Below, piece after piece: positions 15,940-24,175 of a stretch of DNA of 39,675 bases (its first letter is position 1; every line of letters begins with the position of its first letter). The notes beneath the pieces were generated by a model. It searched no databases and had not been told where the DNA came from. It saw only the letters and a program-made list of their open reading frames with translations. Origin of the DNA: Bacteroidota bacterium (lineage in GTDB: Bacteria > Bacteroidota > Bacteroidia > AKYH767-A > JABDAW01); contig JABDAW010000008.1 of assembly GCA_013288905.1 (NCBI GenBank), positions 1 to 39,675 of the forward strand. Direction: 5' to 3'. A program made the position numbers and the translations under genes.

Positions 15940-16590
15940 TTACAAAATCTTCTTCCGGATAGCCTTCACCACTGCCTCGGATTTTGAATTGACTTGTAGC
16001 TTTTTGTAAATGTTTTTAATGTGAGAACTGACCGTATCATAACTGATGAAACAATGTTCGGCAATAAGTTTATAACTCATCCCTTCGACAAGGCATTTTA
16101 GGACTTCCTGCTCACGATCGGTAAGGTTGAATTCTTCATTCTTATCGAATGATTTACCAGACTTAAACATGGATAGGACTTTGCTTGCAATGCTTGGTGT
16201 CATGGGTGCACCGCCTTCATAGATTTCTTTTATAGAAGCAAGGATTTGTGATGGTTGAGTGTTCTTGAGAATGTATCCTTCAGCTCCATTGCAGATGGAA
16301 TTAAAGATCTTTTCATCGTCTTCAAAGATTGTTTCCATTAAGACTTTTATGTGAGGGAATTGGCCTTTGATTTTCTTAGCGGCTTCGATTCCATTGATAC
16401 CCGGCATTTCAATATCCATCAGAACAACATCCGGTTTTGTATCCATCATGTTTTTAGTAAGGTTATCACAGTTGGCAAAGGCACCGACGCATTCGAATCC
16501 ATCACTGCCATTGATGAGGAACATCAAGCCTTTGCGGAGGTTTGTATTGTCTTCAAATATCGTAACTCTAATCTTTTTATTAGACTCCAT
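15940..16590 (-). CDS. NarL/LuxR-type response regulator
   Basis: A 216-residue two-domain regulator. The receiver domain (residues 1-125) has the acidic pair E13-D14, the phosphoacceptor D59 in VVLMDIEMPGINGIEA, Thr86 and Lys108. The C-terminal LuxR helix-turn-helix (about 150-212) reads LTDREQEVLKCLVEGMSYKLIAEHCFISYDTVSSHIKNIYKKL. It is expected to be phosphorylated by the histidine kinase encoded immediately upstream, whose stop codon is 3 nt from this start, so the two genes are translationally close and one operon. Regulated genes are unknown. Confidence 0.95.
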   Translation of the reverse strand: MESNKKIRVTIFEDNTNLRKGLMFLINGSDGFECVGAFANCDNLTKNMMDTKPDVVLMDIEMPGINGIEAAKKIKGQFPHIKVLMETIFEDDEKIFNSICNGAEGYILKNTQPSQILASIKEIYEGGAPMTPSIASKVLSMFKSGKSFDKNEEFNLTDREQEVLKCLVEGMSYKLIAEHCFISYDTVSSHIKNIYKKLQVNSKSEAVVKAIRKKIL

Positions 16591-16593
16591 TTT

Positions 16594-19524
16594 CTACTTT
16601 GCTTTAAGGTTTAATTCAATGATAGTTCCGTGATTTGGTGCGGTGTCTATCGTTAATTGAGCATTCATTTCAGCGGCTCTTTTCTTCATATTATTAAGAC
16701 CATTGCCTGAAGAAGGTTGGGTGGAATCAAAGCCGATTCCATTATCTTGAATCCTCATTTTGATAGAATGATCAGAGCAAGTAGTGTTGATGGAAACCCT
16801 TGTCGCTTCTGAATATTTGACCAAGTTATTGATTGCTTCCTTGAAGATTAAATAAACATTCCTGCGGTCTTGCATAGAGATCTTCTTCTTGTTTAATTGT
16901 TCATCAGATTTGAAGATGAAATCTATTTTCTTTGCATTCAAAAGGTTGTAGGATAGGGATTTCATTCGGAAAATAATCTTCTCGAAACTGTCATTCTTTG
17001 GGTTAATAGACCAGACTATGTCACTCATCACTTCAATGACCTGACGCGAGCTTTCACCTATCATTTCAAGGGCTTCATCTCGCTGGTTTGAATCCTTTCT
17101 TGCCACTTCACTGAATATGGAAATGCTGTTTAATGTCGAACCAATATCATCATGCAGATTACTTGCTATCTTGTTTCTTATTTCCTGTAATTGAATGACC
17201 TGATTAAGGCGGATTCTATAGATAGCATAGACAATAGAACTTATAAATAGTACTATAAATAATTTGAACCACCATGTGGAATAAAAGGGTGCCGTGATAG
17301 TGAATTCAAAGGACGCTGTTTCCCTGCTCCATTCGGAATTTGGCTTCTTTGAACGGATGGATAGATTATATTTTCCAGGAGAAAGATTAGCAAATAACAG
17401 ATGTGAATTTGTTCCTGTTTTAATCCATGATGAATCCTTTCCTTCATACTTATATTCGTATTGAATATTGTTACTATTTCCCAAAGTTATAGCTTTAAAA
17501 TCTATGGAAATATCATTTTGATTATAGGGTAATACAGGATCAATCGGAAGATGATAAAAGTTACTGAAAGCCTTGCTATACCTGCCCCAATTGCTATTGG
17601 AATTAAACAAGGAAACGGTTTCAATATGGATGATGGGAGGGATTGTATCTTCAATTATTTTATTGGTCGGAATATGTGCAAGGTATTCATCTGTTCCATA
17701 CCAAATGTCGTTGTTATTATCAGTGAGAAGATTGGCATAATAATAGGATTTATTGTTGAAGCCTTGTTGCTCGCCATACTTATTTATGGTATAGGTTTCT
17801 TTATCATTTTCTTTATGGAAGGTTATGTGGGCAAGCCCGGCAATCGTGGAAATCCGTAAAGAATTTTTATTATCAGAAGTCAGATTAAAAACAATATCGC
17901 TCGGCAAACCTTCCTTGGTTGTGATGTGATAATCGAGGACATATTTGTTATCATTTGTTCTGTGGTATTTATAGATGCCTTTGCCATTTGTTGCTATGTA
18001 TAATGACGAATTATCAAGCCATTGAATGGTTAGGAAGATGCTGTCAATGCCAAGCTGGGCGTTCATTCTGGTGTATTCACCTTTATTATTCTTCATAAAG
18101 ATTTTACCTTTCATGGTGGAGCACCAAAGCATTCCTAATGAGTCAAGAGAGAATGAGGTTATCTTATCTCCAAAGAAATTCGGGATGGAATCTACCGTGA
18201 ATTTATCATCTTTAATCTTTGTTATTCCATAAGGATTGCCGGCATAGATGGTATTGTTTGATGAATCAAATAGCATGGGGCTGGAACCCGGATGCAGCTT
18301 CCATTTTGCACTCATATCTTCTGCTTTATTCCCAATAATTCTGATAAGATTATTATCATTCGTGAAGAGCCAAAGATTCTTTTTATTGTCCATACAGAAT
18401 CCTTGTACCCAGTCATCAATTAATTCATTAGAAGCCTTGTCTAATACATCTTTTGAGTCAATGAATTTACCATTCTGATACTTTGTAAAGCCTCCTTTTG
18501 TATGACCGAAGTAAAGCGTGCCTTCCTTGTCTTTAAAGGAAGAACGGATGTCATACTTATTGAAGGTTCTTGTTTCATCAGGATAGAAATCTATGTATGA
18601 AGGACTTAATTTCAGCAAGCCATCAGAGGTCGTTGCCCAAATATTTCCTTCATAGTCTTCTGCGAATTTATTGATTTGATAGAGCTTCAATTCTTTAGGA
18701 TTTATCTGTTCATATTTATCACCGATGAATACATAGATACCATTATCAATCGTCCCGACCCACAGGTGTTTCCGGCTATCTATGAATTCAAAAAAGATAT
18801 TCTTGTCTTTTAGAATATCATCATGGAATAATTCAAAACGATTGCCTTTATAAACATACAAATGATTAAGGGTGCTCGTGAAGATTTGCCCATTTGTTTT
18901 TGTCAAAGTCTTGAATCTTTCATCAGCATTCTTACAGCGGATGATTGTTTCGAAATACCCGTCTTTATTGACCTTGATGATGCTATCCAAGCAATTAATC
19001 ATCATGAAACCATCCTCTAATTCCTCGGCATAATTGTAGAGCATATCAGGATGGTCTGGGAAGAGATTCATGCGCTTCCATAAGCCATTATTCAATTCAT
19101 AAATTCCTTTGAAAGTAACGAAGCGAATACGTCCTTCTTTGCTTTGAAAGATTGCATTGATGTTGATTTGAGCTGGAGGATTCTCTATCGGATATTGCTT
19201 GAAATCAAGACCATCAAAACAGGTAACATTATTCTTGGAAGGAAACCAAATTCTTCCCAAAGAATCTTCAATAAAATTATTCCCGCCAGAGTATTGCGGC
19301 AGCCCGTCATTCATTCCATAATTCTTAAAAGTGCTGCCATCAAAACGGCTCAATCCGCCATAAGAACTTACCCAAATATAGCCGCGGGAATCGGCAATTA
19401 TCGAGGATACGTCAAGCCCGGGCAGCCCGTCTTTCATGGTGTATAATTTATAGTTGAAATGTTGGGCAATAGCAAGACTTGACATCAAAATAATGCTTGA
19501 AAGAAGGACGATCTTTTTGAACAT
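16594..19524 (-). CDS. Two-component sensor kinase with Reg_prop/Y_Y_Y sensor
   Basis: A 976-residue sensor with a signal peptide (SSLAIAQ, about residue 20). A periplasmic region of ~670 residues contains repeated Reg_prop-like beta-propeller motifs (GLPGLDVSSIIADSRGYIWVSS, DSLGRIWFPS, and further D..G..W.....GL repeats). A Y_Y_Y-type domain follows (~680-745; YEYKYEGKDSSWIKTG, LSPGKYNLSIRS). One transmembrane helix lies at ~750-772. The kinase core is HisKA_3 with phosphoacceptor His791 in ASNLHDDIGSTL, and a HATPase_c domain with IQDNGIGFD and GNGLNNMKKRA. It lacks fused receiver and AraC domains, so it is a classical (not hybrid) sensor paired with the adjacent NarL-type regulator. Propeller sensors of this class often sense glycans; the ligand here is not evident. 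Confidence 0.93.
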   Translation of the reverse strand: MFKKIVLLSSIILMSSLAIAQHFNYKLYTMKDGLPGLDVSSIIADSRGYIWVSSYGGLSRFDGSTFKNYGMNDGLPQYSGGNNFIEDSLGRIWFPSKNNVTCFDGLDFKQYPIENPPAQININAIFQSKEGRIRFVTFKGIYELNNGLWKRMNLFPDHPDMLYNYAEELEDGFMMINCLDSIIKVNKDGYFETIIRCKNADERFKTLTKTNGQIFTSTLNHLYVYKGNRFELFHDDILKDKNIFFEFIDSRKHLWVGTIDNGIYVFIGDKYEQINPKELKLYQINKFAEDYEGNIWATTSDGLLKLSPSYIDFYPDETRTFNKYDIRSSFKDKEGTLYFGHTKGGFTKYQNGKFIDSKDVLDKASNELIDDWVQGFCMDNKKNLWLFTNDNNLIRIIGNKAEDMSAKWKLHPGSSPMLFDSSNNTIYAGNPYGITKIKDDKFTVDSIPNFFGDKITSFSLDSLGMLWCSTMKGKIFMKNNKGEYTRMNAQLGIDSIFLTIQWLDNSSLYIATNGKGIYKYHRTNDNKYVLDYHITTKEGLPSDIVFNLTSDNKNSLRISTIAGLAHITFHKENDKETYTINKYGEQQGFNNKSYYYANLLTDNNNDIWYGTDEYLAHIPTNKIIEDTIPPIIHIETVSLFNSNSNWGRYSKAFSNFYHLPIDPVLPYNQNDISIDFKAITLGNSNNIQYEYKYEGKDSSWIKTGTNSHLLFANLSPGKYNLSIRSKKPNSEWSRETASFEFTITAPFYSTWWFKLFIVLFISSIVYAIYRIRLNQVIQLQEIRNKIASNLHDDIGSTLNSISIFSEVARKDSNQRDEALEMIGESSRQVIEVMSDIVWSINPKNDSFEKIIFRMKSLSYNLLNAKKIDFIFKSDEQLNKKKISMQDRRNVYLIFKEAINNLVKYSEATRVSINTTCSDHSIKMRIQDNGIGFDSTQPSSGNGLNNMKKRAAEMNAQLTIDTAPNHGTIIELNLKAK

Positions 19525-19558
19525 TTTATTGCCTTAATTTTCTTTTAAATTCGAGGGG

Positions 19559-19566
19559 CAAAGATA
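19559..19566 (-). promoter_or_regulatory. -7 element of the sensor kinase operon
   Basis: TATCTTTG on the minus strand, about 35 nt upstream of the kinase ATG at 19524. It would drive the kinase and response regulator together. Confidence 0.7.
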
Positions 19567-19720
19567 CCTTATATATAGTATCCATAAAATCACTTAAACA
19601 GGTGAAATATTCAGGAACTATTTCCTAATATCACGAATATTGGTGATTAATAAATATTACGTTGTTCTTGAGGGATAATGCATTCCTCGGTTATGGGTTA
19701 AACCTGTTGATTCTATTTTT

Positions 19721-19841
19721 TTTAACCTTAGTAGAAAATTGAAGTCATGAGAGACTAAAGAACCTTATTACCTTATTTTATTCTTTATAATAAGGTAATA
19801 AGGTTGAATTTATCTTTGTTTTGTTTTCTACTAAGGTTAAA
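19721..19841. repeat. Nested palindrome
   Basis: An outer stem pairs TTTAACCTTAGTAGAAAA (19721-19738) with TTTTCTACTAAGGTTAAA (19824-19841), a perfect 18-bp match. Inside lies a second stem, AACCTTATTACCTTAT (from 19761) with ATAAGGTAATAAGGTT (to ~19804), around a short TTTATTCTTT loop. The two stems use related AAGGTT words. It lies in the kilobase upstream of the divergent kinase gene and has no coding content. Confidence 0.8.
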
Positions 19842-19863
19842 AACAAATCAATAGTTTTATACC

Positions 19864-19992
19864 ATGACCCCTTCGTCAAATTTAATTAGCAATGACCTGA
19901 TGGCAGAAAAAGCTGTCAGGATGGCAGAAAAATTCGACAGTATCAAGGAAAAACAGGCTTCAAATTACCATTTTCTATGGTTATTCTATTAA
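19864..19992 (+). CDS. Possible 42-residue ORF with heptad words
   Basis: An ATG-initiated frame of 42 codons containing two successive heptads MAEKAVR / MAEKFDS, encoded by two 21-nt copies starting with GATGGCAGAAAAA (19899 and 19920). A TATCTTTG word lies upstream at 19811-19818. There is no homology that I recognise. It may be a real small protein, but the 21-nt duplication makes it equally likely to be part of the surrounding repeat landscape. Confidence 0.2.
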   Translation: MTPSSNLISNDLMAEKAVRMAEKFDSIKEKQASNYHFLWLFY

Positions 19993-20059
19993 ATAGAAGA
20001 ATCTTTAAAAATCATATTTTAGACTATTACGCACATTATCAGTGCATTCCAAGAAAAGT

Positions 20060-20359
20060 CATCGTCTTAAAAACAAAACTTGTCGTCTTTTTCCCAAAAC
20101 TTCCCGAAGTTTTCCCAAAACTTCCCGAAGTTTTCCCAAAACCTCCCGAGGTTTTCCCAAAACTTCCCGAGGTTTTCCCAAAACTTCCCGAGGTTTTCCC
20201 AAAACTTCCCGAGGTTTTCCCAAAACTTCCCGAGGTTTTGGTAAAACTTCCCGAGGTTTTGGTAAAACTTCCCGAGGTTTTGGTAAAACTTCCCGAGGTT
20301 TTGGTAAAACTTCCCGAGGTTTTGGTAAAACTTCGGGAAGTTTTGTTTTTAAGACGATG
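20060..20359. repeat. Tandem array B, 21-nt units bounded by 20-bp inverted repeats
   Basis: Twelve units start every 21 nt from 20096 to 20327. The shared core is AAAACTTCCCGAGGTTTT; units 1-6 end in CCC and units 7-11 in GGT, so there are two sub-arrays. The last unit (AAAACTTCGGGAAGTTTT) is the exact reverse complement of the first. The array is enclosed by perfect 20-bp inverted repeats, CATCGTCTTAAAAACAAAAC (20060-20079) and its complement (20340-20359). Frames on both strands stay open merely because 21 is divisible by three; the resulting Pro/Lys- or Ser/Thr-rich peptides are not credible proteins. Confidence 0.9.
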
Positions 20360-20563
20360 AGTTGATTCCAAATGACGACAAGAAAACTTTAATGGATGAA
20401 TGGTTGATTCCAAATGACGACAAGAGATCTTTGAAAGACGACAAGATGATTCCATAAGACGACAAGATAAAGAATAATGATGAACCTTTTATTCCAAATG
20501 ACGTTGCTTTAAATGATAATGATAGTGCTTTTGGTTTTTATGATGAATCATTCCAAATTTATC
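20353..20563. repeat. Array B continuation, decayed 21-nt GACGACAAG units
   Basis: Words related to GACGACAAG or GATGAA recur exactly every 21 nt at 20353, 20374, 20395, 20416, 20437, 20458, 20479, 20500, 20521 and 20542. In the frame of these words each unit reads as a heptad starting with Asp-Asp or Asp-Glu (DDKKTLM, DEWLIPN, DDKRSLK), interrupted by one TAA. There is no upstream start in frame. It is either a relic of a heptad-repeat gene or a DNA-level periodic array. Confidence 0.75.
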
Positions 20564-20697
20564 ATCACCAAAACAGGTGAGATGATCTGTAATTAAAGAA
20601 TTATTTCACGAGTTTTGGTGATTGACAGGAATGTTTTATTCACCGTACTTTGCAGTGTGATTTATTCGAAATATTTCGAGAAAAAAAGCATGATAAA

Positions 20698-23139
20698 ATG
20701 ATTGCAATAAAGAAGATATTCCTGATACTTATGATGCTATTATATGGTATCATTGGCAACGCCCAGAATGTTGGTATCAATTCCTCTGGTGCCATGCCGA
20801 ATGCCTCGGCAATGCTGGATATTGCATCATCTAATACCGGTCTTTTGATTCCAAGAGTTGCTTTATCTGCCACTAATTCCAATGCCCCGATTGGCAGTGG
20901 AATCGTTACGAGCTTATTGGTGTATAATACCGCCACAAACGGCACCAGTCCTGACAATGTGGTGCCTGGTTTCTATTATTGGAATGGTACATCGTGGATT
21001 TGTTTGAGTGGTTTCAGCGGCGGCAATAGTTGGTCATTGACGGGCAATTCAGGAACTACCGCAGGCACTGATTTTATTGGCACTACCGATGCTCAACCCC
21101 TGGAAATAAAGGTGAATAATACAATTTCAGGTTACATTGATTATAGCAGTTCTTTAGGTAATACTTGTTTCGGTTATCAGGCATTAAATACTAATTCCGG
21201 CTTGTATAATACGGCATTCGGATACCAGGCACTCAACTCTGCTTCGTCTGGTTTTAATACCGCTGTCGGTTATCAAGCATTACAAAACCCAAGTTCATCA
21301 GGTGAGAATACAGCGGTTGGTGCCAATGCTTTGCAATACAATACAAATGGAACTGAAAATACTGCGATTGGCATAGGGGCGTTGGAAAATAACACTACTG
21401 GTAAGTGGAATACTGCATGCGGTGGTGCTGCTTTGATCCATAATACGACAGGAATCAGAAATACAGCTATAGGGGAAGCGGCTCTTCTTCAGAATTCTAC
21501 TGCTGGGTTTAATACTGCTGTTGGCAATGATGCATTAGGAACTCAATCTTATACAAACGGAAATACAGCTTGGGCAACAGATAATGTTGCGATAGGTACT
21601 TTTACACTTTCTAATAACCAACCTACTACAGCAACAAATGGTTATCAGAATACTGCAGTAGGTGATTATGCTCTATATTCCAATACCACAGGTAGCGGGA
21701 ATGTTTCAGTCGGATACAATACCGGGTATAATAACAATGCGGATAATAATATCTATATGGGTTATCAGGCAGGGTATTCAACAAATTCAGGGACGCCGAA
21801 TATTTTTATAGGATATGAAACCGGATATACAAATACCAATGGAACAAATAATAATTTTATGGGATACAAGACGGGCTATTACAACCTCTCCGGTCAGTAT
21901 AACATCAGCATTGGCGATTATGCAGGTTACCTCAATTCTTCCGGTACTGCCAATGTTTCGATAGGGGCATACGCGGGATATTTAAATAGCTCTTCTGATA
22001 ATGTTTTTGTAGGTCATAGTTCGGGGTTTAATAATACAGGTTCTGCCAATACATTTGTCGGTTATCAATCAGGGCTCGACAATACAAGCGGTTATAATAA
22101 TTGTTACATAGGATTCAGGGCAGGTTTTTCAAATGTCATAGGACTTTTCAATACTTTTATCGGCGATTCGGCAGGATATAACAATACGGTTTCTTATAAT
22201 ACTTTTGTTGGAGGTGAATCAGGATATGCCAATACTACCGGAACAAATAATTCCTTCCTGGGATTCCAATCCGGAGAGAATAATTCTACAGGAGCTCAAA
22301 ATTCTTTCACAGGAGTTTATTCAGGACAGGCGAATACGATCGGTTCATTTAATACCTTTACGGGGTACCAATGCGGTGCCAAAAATACAAGCGGTGGTTA
22401 TAACTGTTCTTATGGAGTTGCAGCCTTTTATAATGATACTTCCGGCACTGATAATACTTCCATGGGATACGATGCTCTTAATGCCAATATATCAGGCTCA
22501 AACAATGTGGCATTAGGCATGAATGCTGTTGTTTCAAACACTACAGGGTCCTTCAATACCGGCATCGGATATAATGCCTATTTCGGTGGTACTAATCTTT
22601 CTAATACATCTTGCTTCGGATACAATTCAGGAGGCATAAGTAATGTTAGCAACCGTATTGAAATAGGTAATACCAGCAACTCTTGGATAGGTGGCGAGGT
22701 TTCATGGGCTACCTTTAGCGATGGACGAATAAAGGATAATATTTCAGAGAATGTGAAGGGTCTTGAATTCATTAAAAGATTGCGACCTGTTACTTATACC
22801 TACAACATTCACAAGGAAAATTCCTTGATAGATAAATATAAGAATGATTCTATTGAATGGAATGGGAAATATGATATTGAGAAGATACGTTTTAGTGGCT
22901 TCATTGCGCAGGAAGTAGAGAAGGCAACTCAAGAATCCGGCTATGATTTCAGTGGTCTTGTCAAGCCTGTTAATGCTAATGAATTATATTCCCTTCGATA
23001 CTCCGATTTTGTTGTTCCATTAGTAAAAGGAATGCAGGAACAGCAGCAAACCATTGATGAATTGAAGAAGGCAATGGAAGAATTGAGGAAACAGAATCAA
23101 GAATTGCTAAGAAAGATGGAGGCACTGGAAAAGAAGTAG
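20698..23139 (+). CDS. Surface protein: YadA-like repeats plus S74 chaperone domain
   Basis: An 813-residue protein. I chose ATG 20698 because it begins a good signal peptide (IAIKKIFLILMMLLYGIIGNAQ). An N-terminal domain (NVGINSSGAMPNASAMLDIA...LLIPRVALS) is typical of Bacteroidota surface fibres. Residues ~150-655 hold ~30 degenerate repeats of the type NTAxGxxAL / NxFxGxxAG, resembling the left-handed beta-roll of YadA heads. The C-terminus carries a Peptidase_S74 intramolecular chaperone domain (FSDGRIKDNISENVKGLEFIKRLRPV...FSGFIAQEVEKA) and a final coiled coil. Such proteins trimerise and, in phage tail spikes, self-cleave the chaperone. Here no phage genes are near, so a trimeric cell-surface adhesin or fibre is likely. 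Confidence 0.9.
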   Translation: MIAIKKIFLILMMLLYGIIGNAQNVGINSSGAMPNASAMLDIASSNTGLLIPRVALSATNSNAPIGSGIVTSLLVYNTATNGTSPDNVVPGFYYWNGTSWICLSGFSGGNSWSLTGNSGTTAGTDFIGTTDAQPLEIKVNNTISGYIDYSSSLGNTCFGYQALNTNSGLYNTAFGYQALNSASSGFNTAVGYQALQNPSSSGENTAVGANALQYNTNGTENTAIGIGALENNTTGKWNTACGGAALIHNTTGIRNTAIGEAALLQNSTAGFNTAVGNDALGTQSYTNGNTAWATDNVAIGTFTLSNNQPTTATNGYQNTAVGDYALYSNTTGSGNVSVGYNTGYNNNADNNIYMGYQAGYSTNSGTPNIFIGYETGYTNTNGTNNNFMGYKTGYYNLSGQYNISIGDYAGYLNSSGTANVSIGAYAGYLNSSSDNVFVGHSSGFNNTGSANTFVGYQSGLDNTSGYNNCYIGFRAGFSNVIGLFNTFIGDSAGYNNTVSYNTFVGGESGYANTTGTNNSFLGFQSGENNSTGAQNSFTGVYSGQANTIGSFNTFTGYQCGAKNTSGGYNCSYGVAAFYNDTSGTDNTSMGYDALNANISGSNNVALGMNAVVSNTTGSFNTGIGYNAYFGGTNLSNTSCFGYNSGGISNVSNRIEIGNTSNSWIGGEVSWATFSDGRIKDNISENVKGLEFIKRLRPVTYTYNIHKENSLIDKYKNDSIEWNGKYDIEKIRFSGFIAQEVEKATQESGYDFSGLVKPVNANELYSLRYSDFVVPLVKGMQEQQQTIDELKKAMEELRKQNQELLRKMEALEKK

Positions 23140-23242
23140 GGTTAAGAGCGTATTTGCTTCAGGTATTCTTGAAATGTAATGTTCAAAAAGTTGAAGGGAT
23201 GTACAATAAGATTGAATAGAAATTGTATAGCTTAATTTTATG

Positions 23243-23250
23243 TATCTTTG
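23243..23250 (+). promoter_or_regulatory. -7 element upstream of the hydrolase-sirtuin pair
   Basis: TATCTTTG matches TAnnTTTG. The hydrolase start lies 124 nt downstream, leaving a leader long enough to contain a small reading frame at 23264. Confidence 0.65.
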
Positions 23251-23263
23251 CGATACTAAATTA

Positions 23264-23359
23264 ATGACTAATCACTGCAATGAATTCAGTAATCAATTAT
23301 ATAAAATCATTCTTGTTTCATTCCTTTTCGGAGGAGTTGTTTATCAACATAAATTATAA
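23264..23359 (+). CDS. Possible 31-residue leader or membrane peptide
   Basis: ATG 23264 opens a 31-codon frame ending 15 nt before the hydrolase start. The second half is hydrophobic (YKIILVSFLFGGVVYQ), like a single membrane helix. It begins only 13 nt after the -7 element, so the transcript leader would be very short. No homolog is known to me. It could be an upstream regulatory ORF, a small membrane protein, or chance. Confidence 0.25.
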   Translation: MTNHCNEFSNQLYKIILVSFLFGGVVYQHKL

Positions 23360-23374
23360 CAAATAAGTATTGCT

Positions 23375-24175
23375 ATGGTCAATCATGTCTTGTATCTTAA
23401 TCACAAAATTTCCTTTTCCGATGAGGGTGAAGGGAAAGTAATTGTCTTGATTCACGGGTTCCTGGAGTCGCGGGAAATCTGGTTGAATTATATAGAAATT
23501 CTCTCCAAAAAATATCGTGTCATTGCGATAGACTTGCCGGGGCACGGGCGTTCTGATGTGTTTTATAAAATACATTCTATGGAGATGATGGCGAAGGCTG
23601 TGAAGCATGTTTTGGATGTTTTGGAGATCAAGAAATGTGTGATGGCGGGGCATTCGATGGGGGGCTATGTTACGCTGGCTTTTGCAGAATTATTTGCTCG
23701 ACAATTGAAGGGCGTGGCGATGATTAATTCTTCGACCTTGGCTGATTCCATAGAGAAGAAAAAGGACAGGCTTCGGGCTGTGGAATTGATCCAGAATGAC
23801 CGATTGAATTATATTACTGAATTAATCAATAAACTATTCGCACAGGAGAATCTGAAGAAGTTTAAAAAAGAAGGTGACGAACTGAAAAGGATTGCAAGAA
23901 ATACCAGGAAAGACGGGGCGACTGCTGCATTGTTAGGGATGAGAGAAAGGCATGATCGGACTACTATTCTGCAACAAATTAAAGTACCTTTTTTCTTTGT
24001 GTATGGTATGAAGGATATTGTTGTTTCATTCGAAAAAAATCTCCCGCTTGCTATGCTTCCAAAGAAAAACTACATCAGTATTTCGGAGCACTCCGGGCAT
24101 CTTTCTTTTATTGAGGATAGAGAAACGACGCTTATTAAATTCAAAGAGTTTCTAAAGATTTGTTACAAGAAATGA
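23375..24175 (+). CDS. Alpha/beta-fold hydrolase
   Basis: A 266-residue alpha/beta hydrolase of the epoxide hydrolase/lactonase-like class. The oxyanion motif HGFLESREIW is near residue 26, the nucleophile elbow GHSMGG near residue 94, the acid is in the FFVYGMKDIVV strand, and the catalytic His is in SEHSGHLSFIEDRE near the C-terminus. There is no signal peptide, so it is cytoplasmic. Its stop codon overlaps the start of the sirtuin gene (ATGA), which implies translational coupling. The substrate cannot be told; an ester or acyl group would be consistent with the deacylase partner. Confidence 0.93.
   Translation: MVNHVLYLNHKISFSDEGEGKVIVLIHGFLESREIWLNYIEILSKKYRVIAIDLPGHGRSDVFYKIHSMEMMAKAVKHVLDVLEIKKCVMAGHSMGGYVTLAFAELFARQLKGVAMINSSTLADSIEKKKDRLRAVELIQNDRLNYITELINKLFAQENLKKFKKEGDELKRIARNTRKDGATAALLGMRERHDRTTILQQIKVPFFFVYGMKDIVVSFEKNLPLAMLPKKNYISISEHSGHLSFIEDRETTLIKFKEFLKICYKK

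Noticed and set aside
19977-20455. Proteins of Pro/Lys or Ser/Thr-rich heptads across array B on both strands
   Set aside because: All frames through a 21-nt repeat stay open together, so frame length carries no weight; no promoter or credible start supports them.
20698-23139. Prophage tail fibre
   Set aside because: The S74 domain is shared with tail spikes, but there is a secretion signal and no phage structural, integrase or lysis gene in the window.
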